DNA of 64,000 bases, taken from Salinispirillum marinum (GTDB lineage Bacteria > Pseudomonadota > Gammaproteobacteria > Pseudomonadales > Natronospirillaceae). Both the position numbers and the translations under genes were made by a program. The stretch lies in NCBI RefSeq assembly GCF_042651565.1, contig NZ_JBHSDF010000003.1; one strand, 5' to 3'. Position 1 is the first letter of the stretch; each line of letters opens with the position of its first letter. Below, piece after piece: positions 42,545-50,952 of the stretch. The notes beneath the pieces are model-generated. The model saw only the letters and a list, made by a program, of their open reading frames with translations. It was not told the DNA's origin and did no database searches.

Positions 42545-43444
42545 ATGCGTTTTCGTATGGAATGGCGTTCGATACAATTCGACTGGAACAGAACACGGGC
42601 CTTTTTGGTGGTGGCCGAGGAAGGCTCTTTGTCGGCGGCAGCCCGTTCACTGAACATGACCCAACCCACACTAGGCCGACAAATTGCGGCCTTGGAACAG
42701 GAGTTGAATGTCACGCTGTTTGAGCAGGTGGGCAAGCGCCAGGTATTGACCCAGAGTGGTCAAAAACTGGTGGGTTATGTGAAGCAAATGGCGGACGCTG
42801 CAAATCAACTGTCGCTCATGGCGTTGGCACAACGTACCGAACTGTCGGGGCTGGTGACGGTATCCGTTAATCAGTTGGACGCCATGTATCGGCTCCCGCC
42901 TGTTGTCCGTAGAATTCGGGAACTGGCGCCCGACATTGAACTGCGGATTGATGTGTCCAACGATGTCGCCGACCTAAAACGCCGGGAAGCCGATATTGCC
43001 GTGCGTAGCTTCCGGCCAGAGCAGGGAGACTTGATCACCCGCAAAATTGCCCAAGAGGCTATCGGTCTATACTGCACGCCCCACTATGCCGAGCGGTTTC
43101 CGGGTGTTCGACAACTTAAAGACCTTCGCCATGTCGACGTCATCGGTTACGACACCACCAGCAATGTCAAAGACCGTTTGCGCGACTTAGGGGCTGCGAG
43201 CGATACCTACCGTTTTCCCATCATCAGTGCTTTTCAACTGCTGCACGTCGAAATGGCGAAGCTGGATCAAGGTTTAATTTTCTTACCCATGGACATAGGC
43301 CGAAAGATACCGGAGCTGACCTCTGTATTGCCAGAATCTGTGCCCGTAATGGAAGTACCTATTTGGTTGGTGTGTCATCGAGAGTTGCGCACCAACCCGG
43401 CCGTTAATTTGGTGTTTGATACCTTGGCCGAAGCCTTGTTTTAA
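42545..43444 (+). CDS. LysR-family transcription regulator
   Basis: A 299-residue regulator whose N-terminal winged helix reads AFLVVAEEGSLSAAARSLNM and TQPTLGRQIAALEQELNVTL, followed by the LysR effector domain (about 95-299). An internal ATG at 42557 (MEWRSIQFDWNRTRAFLVVA) may be the true start. It is divergent from the NAD(P)-binding protein gene, which it may control. Its stop codon abuts the pdxH stop with no base between. Confidence 0.88.
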   Translation: MRFRMEWRSIQFDWNRTRAFLVVAEEGSLSAAARSLNMTQPTLGRQIAALEQELNVTLFEQVGKRQVLTQSGQKLVGYVKQMADAANQLSLMALAQRTELSGLVTVSVNQLDAMYRLPPVVRRIRELAPDIELRIDVSNDVADLKRREADIAVRSFRPEQGDLITRKIAQEAIGLYCTPHYAERFPGVRQLKDLRHVDVIGYDTTSNVKDRLRDLGAASDTYRFPIISAFQLLHVEMAKLDQGLIFLPMDIGRKIPELTSVLPESVPVMEVPIWLVCHRELRTNPAVNLVFDTLAEALF

Positions 43445-44089
43445 CTACGGCTGCAACCGTTCAATCTCCCACTGCTTCGCGCCACGACGGCTATACATAA
43501 AACGATCATGCAACCGATTGCGCCGTCCCTGCCAGAATTCGATGTGATTAGGAACAACGCGAAAACCGCCCCAAAAAGAGGGCAAGGGCACTTCGCCGAC
43601 TTTGAATTTATTTTTCATTTGCTCGAAGGCTTGTTCCAGTAATTGCCGCGAACCAATGCGCTGGCTTTGATGCGAGGCCCAGGCCGCCAGTTGAGAATCT
43701 TTTGGCCGCGACAGGAAATACCGCGTGGTTTCAGCTACGGACATTTGTGTGGCTTCACCATACACAATGACTTGACGTTCAATGGGGTGCCAGGGAAAGT
43801 GCAAACTGACTTTCGGGTTACCTTTCAACTCGCGAGCTTTACGGCTTTCGAGGTTGGTGTAAAACACAAAACCTTTGTCGTCTACATGCTTGAGCAACAC
43901 CATGCGCTGGCTAGGTTGACCGTCCGGGCTGACGGTGGCTACGGTCATCGCCGAGGGGTCATTACTGAACCCGGCGTCCATGGCTTGCTGAAACCAACGC
44001 TCAAACTGAATAAAAGGGTTGTTGTCTAATTCGTCTCTGTCCAAGCCGTTCATACTGTATTCACGGCGTAAGGCCGCTAAATCAATCAT
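43445..44089 (-). CDS. pdxH: pyridoxine/pyridoxamine 5'-phosphate oxidase
   Basis: PdxH oxidises PNP or PMP to pyridoxal phosphate with FMN. The 214-residue enzyme shows MTVATVSPDGQPSQRMVLLK, GFVFYTNLESRKARELKGNP, VSLHFPWHPIERQVIVYGEA, the SRPKDSQLAAWASHQSQ loop and the C-terminal FWQGRRNRLHDRFMYSR, all conserved. It completes the pyridoxal phosphate route begun by pdxA at 22.6 kb. Standalone gene. Confidence 0.96.
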   Translation of the reverse strand: MIDLAALRREYSMNGLDRDELDNNPFIQFERWFQQAMDAGFSNDPSAMTVATVSPDGQPSQRMVLLKHVDDKGFVFYTNLESRKARELKGNPKVSLHFPWHPIERQVIVYGEATQMSVAETTRYFLSRPKDSQLAAWASHQSQRIGSRQLLEQAFEQMKNKFKVGEVPLPSFWGGFRVVPNHIEFWQGRRNRLHDRFMYSRRGAKQWEIERLQP

Positions 44090-44267
44090 GATGTCCTACC
44101 TTTTACGTCAATTCGGTGCGGCGCTGTTGTCCGCTGTGTAAAACCTGCCGTAATTGTACGCTGATTCCCGCCGATAGGCTCAGTCTCGATAAAAATTTTG
44201 TGCACTGTTCAAGCCAAAGACTGCGTTCTTGCGTATAGGCTTTCAACTGACACCTGAGGTACAGCAC

Positions 44268-44963
44268 ATGACAACCTGGATTATTGGCGGCGGTGCCATT
44301 GCCGCAGCAACCGCTCAACTTGCCGCGCAAACTGGCCCGGTGCACCTATTGAGTCGTCGGCGTTTGGACATCGAAGATGAGAACATAACCATTCACCCGG
44401 TTGCCTCATGGGCGTGGGACGATGTGCAGCGAGCCCTGACGGATTGGCCGAAACCCACGCGCCTGGTGGTGGCAACGGGGATGCTGTGGAACGATGATCA
44501 AAAGCCCGAAAAACGGTTGGAAGACCTTTCCGCGGAAGCCTTACAGAATGCCTTTTTGGCGAATACCTTGTTGCCGATGAGCGTTCTGCAGGCGGTGTCG
44601 GCGCGGCTGACCCGACAAGACCCATTGCAGGCGTTGATCGTCACCGCCAAAGTCGGCAGCATTGCCGATAACCACTTGGGTGGCTGGTATGCCTACCGGG
44701 CCAGCAAGGCTGCGGCGAACATGCTGATCAAGAACACCGCGATTGAATGGCAACGGCGTTTTCCAAAGGCCGCGTTGGCGGCCTACCACCCCGGCACGAC
44801 CGACAGCACCTTGTCACAACCCTTCCAAGCCACCTTACCGCCCGGGCAGTTAAAGACGCCGGAGAAAGCCGCCGAGTGTTTGTGGTCGGTACTTAGCGAA
44901 CGTTTAACCCCCGAAACTACCGGCCAGTTTTGGCATTGGGATGGCAGTGAGTTGCCGTGGTGA
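44268..44963 (+). CDS. short-chain dehydrogenase (CsgA-like SDR)
   Basis: A 231-residue SDR. MTTWIIGGGAIAAATAQLAA holds the glycine-rich cofactor loop, and WYAYRASKAAANMLIKN carries the catalytic Tyr-x-x-x-Lys; SIADNHLGGWY supplies the usual loop between them, with the Ser of KVGSIADN as third residue. The glycine loop GGGAIAAA is tighter than the classical TGxxxGIG, as in the CsgA-like group. ATG 44268 follows CTGAGGTA by about seven bases. The substrate is unknown. Confidence 0.8.
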   Translation: MTTWIIGGGAIAAATAQLAAQTGPVHLLSRRRLDIEDENITIHPVASWAWDDVQRALTDWPKPTRLVVATGMLWNDDQKPEKRLEDLSAEALQNAFLANTLLPMSVLQAVSARLTRQDPLQALIVTAKVGSIADNHLGGWYAYRASKAAANMLIKNTAIEWQRRFPKAALAAYHPGTTDSTLSQPFQATLPPGQLKTPEKAAECLWSVLSERLTPETTGQFWHWDGSELPW

Positions 44964-45008
44964 TATTGCCCGAAAAACCTCAGAGGCTGGACACCCGCAA
45001 CGAAGCTT

Positions 45009-45134
45009 CTGAAACATGTTAGCGAGGCAGGCAGCACAAGGCAAAAACAGGCGAAGAAGCGCAGCCTACTCAATGTAGGTGAGCATTTTGAGCCTGTTTT
45101 TAACGCAGTGCTGGCAACGCAGGTAATGTTTCAG
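45009..45134. repeat. 126-bp long imperfect palindrome between convergent genes
   Basis: CTGAAACAT (45009-45017) pairs with ATGTTTCAG (45126-45134). Inside, a GGCAGCAC-type arm near 45030-45037 pairs with GTGCTGGC near 45108-45115, AAAAACAGGC (45043-45052) pairs with GCCTGTTTTT (45092-45101), and CCTAC pairs with GTAGG across the five-base loop TCAAT. This looks like a dispersed palindromic element or MITE rather than a plain terminator, though it separates two convergent genes. Confidence 0.65.
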
Positions 45135-45141
45135 TGGTTCG

Positions 45142-45960
45142 TTAGAGTTGGCGTCGATCCAGTCCAACATCATCCATAATCCTCGTCGCAATCTCCTCGA
45201 TCGAAAACGTCGTGGTATTGATGAACGTTATCCCTTCCGCTTTAAAGCGCTTCTCCGCTTCGCGCACTTCTAACTCACACTGGCTTAAAGAGGAATACTG
45301 GCTATTGGCGCGGCGTTCGTGGCGAATGGCCGACAATTGAAAGGGATCTATGGTGAGGCCATAAATCTTCTTTTTATGCTGCATCAGAATGTCGGGCAGG
45401 CCGGGGTTTACCAGGTCATCCATGGTCAGTGGATAATTGGCTGCATGCACCCCGAACTGCAACGCCATGTACAAACAGGTGGGGGTTTTGCCGCAGCGTG
45501 ACACACCGACGAGGATGATGTCAGCCTTGTCGTACTGCTGTTGGCGGCCACCGTCGTCGTTGTCCAGCGCGTAATTGACCGACTCGATTCGCCGGTGATA
45601 GCGGCTGAATTCATTGATGGAGTGGCATTTACCCACGGTATATGAAGACTCGACTCCGAGCTGCTGCTCCAGCGGTTTTAAGAAGGTGGCGAACACATCC
45701 ACCATATAGCCTTGGGCGCGCGAGATGGCATCCCGAATGTCGACGTTTACGATGGTGTCGAACACAATGGCGGAGGCACCGTCTTCTTGTGTTGCGGTGT
45801 TGATGCGTGCTACGGCTGCGGCTGCTTTTTCCGCCGTATCGATGTACGGGATGGTCACACGGCGGAAAGGAATGCCTTCAAATTGGGACAATAGGCTGTT
45901 TCCAAGCGTTTCCGCTGTGATTCCGGTGCCATCTGACACAAAAAACGCCGTTCTGCCCAT
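45142..45960 (-). CDS. ppsR: PEP synthase regulatory protein (bifunctional kinase/pyrophosphorylase)
   Basis: PpsR (DUF299) switches PEP synthase off by phosphorylating it and on by phosphorolysis. The 272-residue protein begins MGRTAFFVSDGTGITAETLG, the family start, and contains the Walker-like VGVSRCGKTPTCLYMALQFG and KIYGLTIDPFQLSAIRHERR. ATG 45960 is chosen because GGAGA lies eight bases upstream; a longer frame to 46032 runs into the divergent ppsA leader. It is divergent from its target ppsA, as in most genomes. Confidence 0.94.
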   Translation of the reverse strand: MGRTAFFVSDGTGITAETLGNSLLSQFEGIPFRRVTIPYIDTAEKAAAAVARINTATQEDGASAIVFDTIVNVDIRDAISRAQGYMVDVFATFLKPLEQQLGVESSYTVGKCHSINEFSRYHRRIESVNYALDNDDGGRQQQYDKADIILVGVSRCGKTPTCLYMALQFGVHAANYPLTMDDLVNPGLPDILMQHKKKIYGLTIDPFQLSAIRHERRANSQYSSLSQCELEVREAEKRFKAEGITFINTTTFSIEEIATRIMDDVGLDRRQL

Positions 45961-46113
45961 GTTTTGTTCTCCGATGATGAAAGGCATATCTGGAGGTCGA
46001 TTTTTCATCATCAAGCCACTATTATCAACCACGGGTATTATTTTAATGAAAAGAACCCGCTAACCCACGGGACCACTACCTATACCAACGGCAATAAACA
46101 CGGAGACACCGCT

Positions 46114-48486
46114 GTGCCTAATTACGTGATTCGCCTAGACCAAGCGAGAATGAACGATGTGGACAAGGTGGGCGGCAAGAACGCCTCCCTTGGGGAGATG
46201 ATTCATCAACTCAGCGACGCGGGCGTCCGTGTTCCCGGCGGCTTTGCCACCACGGCACAAGCCTATCGTGATTTTCTGGCCCATGATGGCTTGGCCGACC
46301 GCATCAACGCCGCATTGGATGCGTTAAACGTTGACGACACGCGTGCGTTAATGGAAACCGGCAAAAACATCCGCAGTTGGATCATGCAAGCCAACTTCCA
46401 AGACGAATTAAATACCGCGATTGATGCGGCCTACGCGGAAATGGCGGGTGACGATACTAACTTGAAAGTCGCCGTGCGCTCATCAGCCACCGCGGAAGAC
46501 TTACCGGATGCCTCGTTTGCCGGGCAACAGGAAACCTTCCTGAACATTTCCGGGCTGGACAACATCAAACACGCCATTAAAGAAGTGTTTGCCTCCTTGT
46601 ATAACGACCGTGCTATTTCTTACCGCGTACACCAGGGCTTTACCCACAGTGAAGTGGCGTTATCGGCCGGCATTCAGCGCATGGTGCGCAGTGAAACCGG
46701 TGCTTCGGGCGTGATGTTCACCTTGGATACCGAATCCGGCTTCCCGCATGCGGTGTTCATTACTGCGGCCTACGGTTTGGGTGAAACCGTGGTACAAGGG
46801 GCAGTAAACCCCGACGAATTTTATGTCTTCAAACCCACCGTTAAAATGGGCGCACCCGCTATCCTGCGCCGTACTCTGGGCTCGAAAGCGATCAAGATGA
46901 TCTGCACCGGCCAAGGCAGTGCAGGCCATGCCGTGGAAACCGTGGATGTTGCCATGGCCGACCGGCAGCGTTTCTGCATCAGCGACGCCGACGCCGAGGA
47001 ACTGGCACGTATCGCCATTACCATTGAAAACCACTATGGCCGTCCGATGGACATTGAGTGGGCCAAAGACGGCGACGATCAGCAGCTCTACATCGTGCAA
47101 GCGCGCCCAGAAACGGTGAAAAGCCAAACCGCCGGTTCAAACTCCATTGAGCGCTATGTCCTGAAAGAAAAAAGCAAAGTGCTGGCGGAAGGCCGTGCGA
47201 TTGGGCACCGCATTGGTGCTGGCCCGGTGCGCGTGGTGGCTGGGCTGGAAAACATGCATGACGTGAAGCCCGGCGATGTGCTGGTGACGGATATGACCGA
47301 CCCCGATTGGGAGCCGGTGATGAAGCGTGCATCTGCCATTGTGACCAACCGGGGCGGTCGTACCTGCCACGCCGCAATTATTGCGCGTGAATTGGGCATT
47401 CCCGCCATTGTGGGTTGCGGCGACGCCACCGAAAAACTGAACGACGACCAGATGGTGACGGTGTCTTGCGCCGAGGGCGACACGGGCACGGTGTATCACG
47501 GCAAGCTGCCGTTTGAACATCAGAACGATGACATTCAAACCCTGCCTGACCTGCCGTTTAACATCATGATGAACGTGGGTAACCCCGACCGCGCGTTTGA
47601 TTTCCAATTCCTGCCCAATGCAGGTGTGGGTTTGGCGCGCTTGGAGTTCATCATCAACCGGATGATTGGTGTACACCCGAAAGCGCTGATCAATTTCGAC
47701 GACCAACCCGCCGAACTGCAGGCCACCATTCGCAACCACATCGCCGGTTATGCATCGCCTGTGGATTTCTACGTTGACCGTTTAAGTGAAGGTATCGCTA
47801 CCTTGGCGGCCGCTTTTTATCCGAAAAAAGTGATTGTACGGATGTCCGATTTCAAATCGAACGAGTATGCGCACTTGATCGGCGGTAAAGCGTACGAGCC
47901 GGAAGAAGAAAACCCGATGCTCGGTTTCCGCGGGGCTTCACGCTACATTTCAGAAGATTTCCGCGATTGCTTTGCCCTGGAATGCCGGGCTTTGAAGCGC
48001 GTACGCGACGAAATGAAACTGAGCAACGTGGAAATTATGGTGCCCTTCGTGCGCACCCCGGCGGAAGCCGAACGTGTGGTAGCTTTGCTGGGCGAACATG
48101 GCTTACGTCGTGGCGAAAACGGCCTGCGGGTGATCATGATGTGTGAAATTCCATCGAATGCATTGCTGGCCGACCAGTTCTTACAGCACTTCGACGGGTT
48201 CTCCATTGGCTCCAACGACATGACGCAGCTTACGCTGGGCTTGGATCGTGATTCCGGCATCATTGCGCACCTGTTCGATGAACGGAACGACGCCGTAAAA
48301 GCCTTGCTGGCGATGGCGATTCAAGCCTGTAAAAAAGCCGGAAAATACGTGGGCATCTGCGGCCAGGGGCCATCTGACCATCCCGATTTTGCGCGCTGGC
48401 TGATGGAGCAAGGCATTGATAGCGTATCGCTGAACCCGGATTCGGTGTTGGATACCTGGTTGTATTTGGCGAAAGAGCAGCCGTAA
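46114..48486 (+). CDS. ppsA: phosphoenolpyruvate synthase
   Basis: PpsA makes PEP from pyruvate and ATP for gluconeogenesis. GTG 46114, preceded by GGAGA, gives a 790-residue protein starting MPNYVIRLDQARMNDVDKVG. The ATP-grasp domain has GGKNASLGEM and AVRSSATAEDLPDASFAGQQ, the swivelling domain has the phosphohistidine motif GGRTCHAAIIARELGIPAIV, and the PEP/pyruvate barrel has FSIGSNDMTQLTLGLDRDS near the C-terminus. ppsR on the opposite strand regulates it. Confidence 0.96.
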   Translation: MPNYVIRLDQARMNDVDKVGGKNASLGEMIHQLSDAGVRVPGGFATTAQAYRDFLAHDGLADRINAALDALNVDDTRALMETGKNIRSWIMQANFQDELNTAIDAAYAEMAGDDTNLKVAVRSSATAEDLPDASFAGQQETFLNISGLDNIKHAIKEVFASLYNDRAISYRVHQGFTHSEVALSAGIQRMVRSETGASGVMFTLDTESGFPHAVFITAAYGLGETVVQGAVNPDEFYVFKPTVKMGAPAILRRTLGSKAIKMICTGQGSAGHAVETVDVAMADRQRFCISDADAEELARIAITIENHYGRPMDIEWAKDGDDQQLYIVQARPETVKSQTAGSNSIERYVLKEKSKVLAEGRAIGHRIGAGPVRVVAGLENMHDVKPGDVLVTDMTDPDWEPVMKRASAIVTNRGGRTCHAAIIARELGIPAIVGCGDATEKLNDDQMVTVSCAEGDTGTVYHGKLPFEHQNDDIQTLPDLPFNIMMNVGNPDRAFDFQFLPNAGVGLARLEFIINRMIGVHPKALINFDDQPAELQATIRNHIAGYASPVDFYVDRLSEGIATLAAAFYPKKVIVRMSDFKSNEYAHLIGGKAYEPEEENPMLGFRGASRYISEDFRDCFALECRALKRVRDEMKLSNVEIMVPFVRTPAEAERVVALLGEHGLRRGENGLRVIMMCEIPSNALLADQFLQHFDGFSIGSNDMTQLTLGLDRDSGIIAHLFDERNDAVKALLAMAIQACKKAGKYVGICGQGPSDHPDFARWLMEQGIDSVSLNPDSVLDTWLYLAKEQP

Positions 48487-48513
48487 CGGCTTAGCCCTGA
48501 GCGAAGGCTGTCC

Positions 48514-48619
48514 GTAGGAGCGCAGCCCTCCGCGCGAATGGGGTATGTAGGAGCGCAGCCCCCTGCGCGAACCATTTACCGTAGGAGCGTAGCCCCCTGT
48601 GCGAAGATTCGGCTCCTAC
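48514..48619. repeat. REP cluster: three tandem GTAG-type repeats plus inverted half
   Basis: Three 25-base units begin with GTAGGAGCG at 48514, 48547 and 48581. Each holds a short palindrome (perfect GCGCAG/CTGCGC in the second unit). CTCCTAC at 48613-48619 is the same head in reverse, overlapping the moaE stop codon. The form matches Pseudomonas-type REP elements moved by RAYT transposases; no RAYT gene is in this window. It lies between ppsA and moaE ends. Confidence 0.8.
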
Positions 48620-49065
48620 TGCCAACGCTCCGCGCGTTGGGTGTCTTCGTCTCGTGCGTCCACCCAGCGCGCACCGTCTTTGGTTAGCTCTTTCTTCCAA
48701 AACGGTGCCGTGGTTTTCAAGGTATCCATGATGTACTCACAGGCCGCAAAGGCATCGCCACGGTGCGGGCTGGTGACGCCCACCCACACAATCTGATCCG
48801 CCGCGCGAAATTCTCCCACCCGATGAATGATACTCACATGCCCTAAGGCCCAGCGCTGGCGTGCATGATCTTCCAAGTCGGCAAGCGCTTTTTCGGTCAT
48901 ACCGGGGTAGTGCTCCAACAGCAAACCGTGCACTGTGGAGCCTAAATTCATATCCCGCATCCGGCCCACGAAACTGACCACCGCACCGTCCGCCGTATTG
49001 TTGTGCACCAACGCAGCGTATTCATCGGATACGGAAAAATCGTTTGTTTGCACCCGCACAGCCAT
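48616..49065 (-). CDS. moaE: molybdopterin synthase catalytic subunit
   Basis: MoaE, with MoaD, inserts two sulfurs into precursor Z to make molybdopterin. The 149-residue subunit shows GAVVSFVGRMRDMN, LLLEHYPGMTEKALADLEDH, the VSIIHRVGEFRAADQIVWVG strand, HRGDAFAACEYIMDTLK and the catalytic lysine region PFWKKEL. It is last in the operon, one base after moaD. Confidence 0.95.
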   Translation of the reverse strand: MAVRVQTNDFSVSDEYAALVHNNTADGAVVSFVGRMRDMNLGSTVHGLLLEHYPGMTEKALADLEDHARQRWALGHVSIIHRVGEFRAADQIVWVGVTSPHRGDAFAACEYIMDTLKTTAPFWKKELTKDGARWVDARDEDTQRAERWQ

Positions 49066-49066
49066 A

Positions 49067-49315
49067 TCAGCCTCCCGTGACCGGTGGGAAAAACGCCACT
49101 TCGTCGCCCGGTTGGACTATGGCATCGAGCTTTACCATGGTCTGATTTACGGCACACAGAATATTGCCGTCTAAGGCTGCCCACGCGTCGCCCTGGGCAC
49201 GCAGTTGCGCCTTGAGGTCGCCTACCGAGCCCGGCGATGCCCACGGCCATTCAAGCTCGGCCTGTGGCAAGGTTTCCCGCAAACGGGCAAAGAATAGGAT
49301 TCGAACGGAATTCAT
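49067..49315 (-). CDS. moaD: molybdopterin synthase sulfur carrier subunit
   Basis: An 82-residue beta-grasp protein ending in VTGG, the Gly-Gly tail that is thiocarboxylated and donates sulfur in MoaDE. The N-terminus VRILFFARLRETL and the segment AVNQTMVKLDAIVQPGDEVA, then FFPPVTGG, are typical. It overlaps moaC by four bases. Confidence 0.93.
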   Translation of the reverse strand: MNSVRILFFARLRETLPQAELEWPWASPGSVGDLKAQLRAQGDAWAALDGNILCAVNQTMVKLDAIVQPGDEVAFFPPVTGG

Positions 49316-49836
49316 GCGTCGTTCTCTCCCGCCTCATCTGCATCCGCCGGGTTGCCCGCAACGTCGGCCTGCCAATGGCCGGTTTTACCGCCGCGCTTTT
49401 CCAACACACGAATGCCCTCAATCACCATACCGGGGTCTACCGCTTTACACATATCAAACAAGGTCAGTGCCGCTACGGACACCGCCGTTAAGGCTTCCAT
49501 CTCAACACCGGTTTGCCCACTGAGCTTACAGAGCGCACGAATCGACACGCCGCTGCGTGCGTCGTCTAAGGTGAAATCCACCTGAATCTTGCTGAGCATC
49601 AAAGGATGACAAAGTGGAATCAAATCGGCGGTGCGTTTCGCGGCCTGAATCCCCGCTATGCGGGCCACCGACAGTACATCACCTTTTTTGTGCCCGCCGT
49701 CAGCAATCAGGCGTAGGGTGTATGCCGACATGCGCACAAAGCCTTCGGCCCAAGCCTCACGCACCGTCACCGCTTTGGCCGAGACATCCACCATGCTGGC
49801 TTCACCCGCCGCGTTCAGATGGGTTAACGCCGTCAT
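49312..49836 (-). CDS. moaC: cyclic pyranopterin monophosphate synthase
   Basis: MoaC converts the MoaA product to cyclic pyranopterin monophosphate. The 174-residue protein shows the family start LTHLNAAGEASMVDVSAKAV and the conserved KKGDVLSVARIAGIQAAKRT, DLIPLCHPLMLSKIQVDF, GVEMEALTAVSVAALTLFDM and the C-terminal VLEKRGGKTGHW. It overlaps moaB and moaD by four bases each. Confidence 0.96.
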   Translation of the reverse strand: MTALTHLNAAGEASMVDVSAKAVTVREAWAEGFVRMSAYTLRLIADGGHKKGDVLSVARIAGIQAAKRTADLIPLCHPLMLSKIQVDFTLDDARSGVSIRALCKLSGQTGVEMEALTAVSVAALTLFDMCKAVDPGMVIEGIRVLEKRGGKTGHWQADVAGNPADADEAGENDA

Positions 49837-50393
49837 GCAGACACCTCAACGCCATCACGGGTGGCGCATTGCTCCACACTCAAATGCATATGCGGAACGA
49901 AATTGCAGGGCTTGTGGGTGCTGTTCAATTGTTCGGCCAGAATACCATCCCACGCGGTACGACAGGCGTTGGTGGAACCCGGCAAACAGAAGATCATCGT
50001 ACCGTTGGCTAAACCCGCCATGGCACGGCTTTGGATGGTGGACGACCCTACGTCTTGCAATGACAAATGGCGAAACAATTCGCCGAAACCTTCTACCGTT
50101 CGATCAAACAACACCTGCAAGGCTTCGGGTGTTGAATCACGGGCGGTTAATCCGGTGCCACCGGTCACCAGCACGGCGTTAACACCCGCATCCGCGATCC
50201 ACTGCGACACCACAGCCCGCAGTTGGTACACATCGTCCGGCACCAACGCTCGTGCGGCCAAACGATGCCCCGCGCTGCGCAAGCGTTCAACCAAGGCATC
50301 TCCGGAGGTGTCATTGGCGGCTGTACGTGAATCGGATACGGTTAACACGGCGATGTTCAGAGACACAAAATGCGCCGCTGCATGATTGCTCAT
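49833..50393 (-). CDS. moaB: molybdenum cofactor biosynthesis protein MoaB
   Basis: A 186-residue MogA/MoaB-fold protein that binds molybdopterin and in many species adenylylates it. Motifs are LTVSDSRTAANDTSGDALVE, VLVTGGTGLTARDSTPEALQ, the strand near SRAMAGLANGTMIFCLPGST and NACRTAWDGILAEQLN. No separate mogA is visible, so it may do that step before MoeA (encoded at 32 kb). It overlaps mobA by four bases. Confidence 0.93.
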   Translation of the reverse strand: MSNHAAAHFVSLNIAVLTVSDSRTAANDTSGDALVERLRSAGHRLAARALVPDDVYQLRAVVSQWIADAGVNAVLVTGGTGLTARDSTPEALQVLFDRTVEGFGELFRHLSLQDVGSSTIQSRAMAGLANGTMIFCLPGSTNACRTAWDGILAEQLNSTHKPCNFVPHMHLSVEQCATRDGVEVSA

Positions 50394-50947
50394 GACTCAC
50401 TCCTCTGCTGTTCGTTTAGCCATTCATCTAGGTAATTAAAATTCTTCATCCGTTCTGGTGCCCAAACGGGCAACCACACCACCTGCGGCGTTATCGTGCG
50501 CAACCAAGCCCGAATAGAACGCTGACGCTTGTCCGGGTGGTTCAAACAATGTTGGAGCGCCGCCAGATTGCCCGCACTGGCCTGAACTTTAAGCGGAAAT
50601 AGACTGTCTTCATGCGCCACATTCTGCTCGGCATGCTGCACCACCAGCTGCACATCGGCCGGGGTCAGAAGGGGCATGTCGACCGGCAGGATCAACAAAC
50701 TATAATCGGGGTAGGCCAACAGCGCGGCTTCAATTCCAGCCAAGGGGCCAGCGAAACCGACGCGGTGGTCGGCTAGGCCATCGGCATTGTTCAACACCAC
50801 GGTCGCGCAGTGCGCCTGCAGCACGGCCATGGCGTGTTCAGCCCAGGTTAACCCTTGTGCGGTCCGTATGCGGGCTTTGTCCTGCCCCATGCGGGATGAC
50901 GTACCACCGGCAAGGACAATACCCACCGTGTTTACTTCCGCCGCCAT
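50390..50947 (-). CDS. mobA: molybdenum cofactor guanylyltransferase MobA
   Basis: MobA attaches GMP to Moco to make MGD for DMSO-reductase-family enzymes. The 185-residue nucleotidyltransferase begins with GIVLAGGTSSRMGQDKARI, has the GFAGPLAGIEAALLA loop and the LPVDMPLLTPADV motif with the metal-binding Asp, and ends with NFNYLDEWL, a family tail. It lies five bases after moaA and overlaps moaB by four. The related MocA branch is a less likely alternative. Confidence 0.9.
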   Translation of the reverse strand: MAAEVNTVGIVLAGGTSSRMGQDKARIRTAQGLTWAEHAMAVLQAHCATVVLNNADGLADHRVGFAGPLAGIEAALLAYPDYSLLILPVDMPLLTPADVQLVVQHAEQNVAHEDSLFPLKVQASAGNLAALQHCLNHPDKRQRSIRAWLRTITPQVVWLPVWAPERMKNFNYLDEWLNEQQRSES

Positions 50948-50952
50948 ACCTT

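Noticed and set aside
47137..47739. 200-codon minus-strand frame inside ppsA
   Set aside because: Covers the conserved phosphohistidine region of PpsA in antisense and has no recognisable domain.
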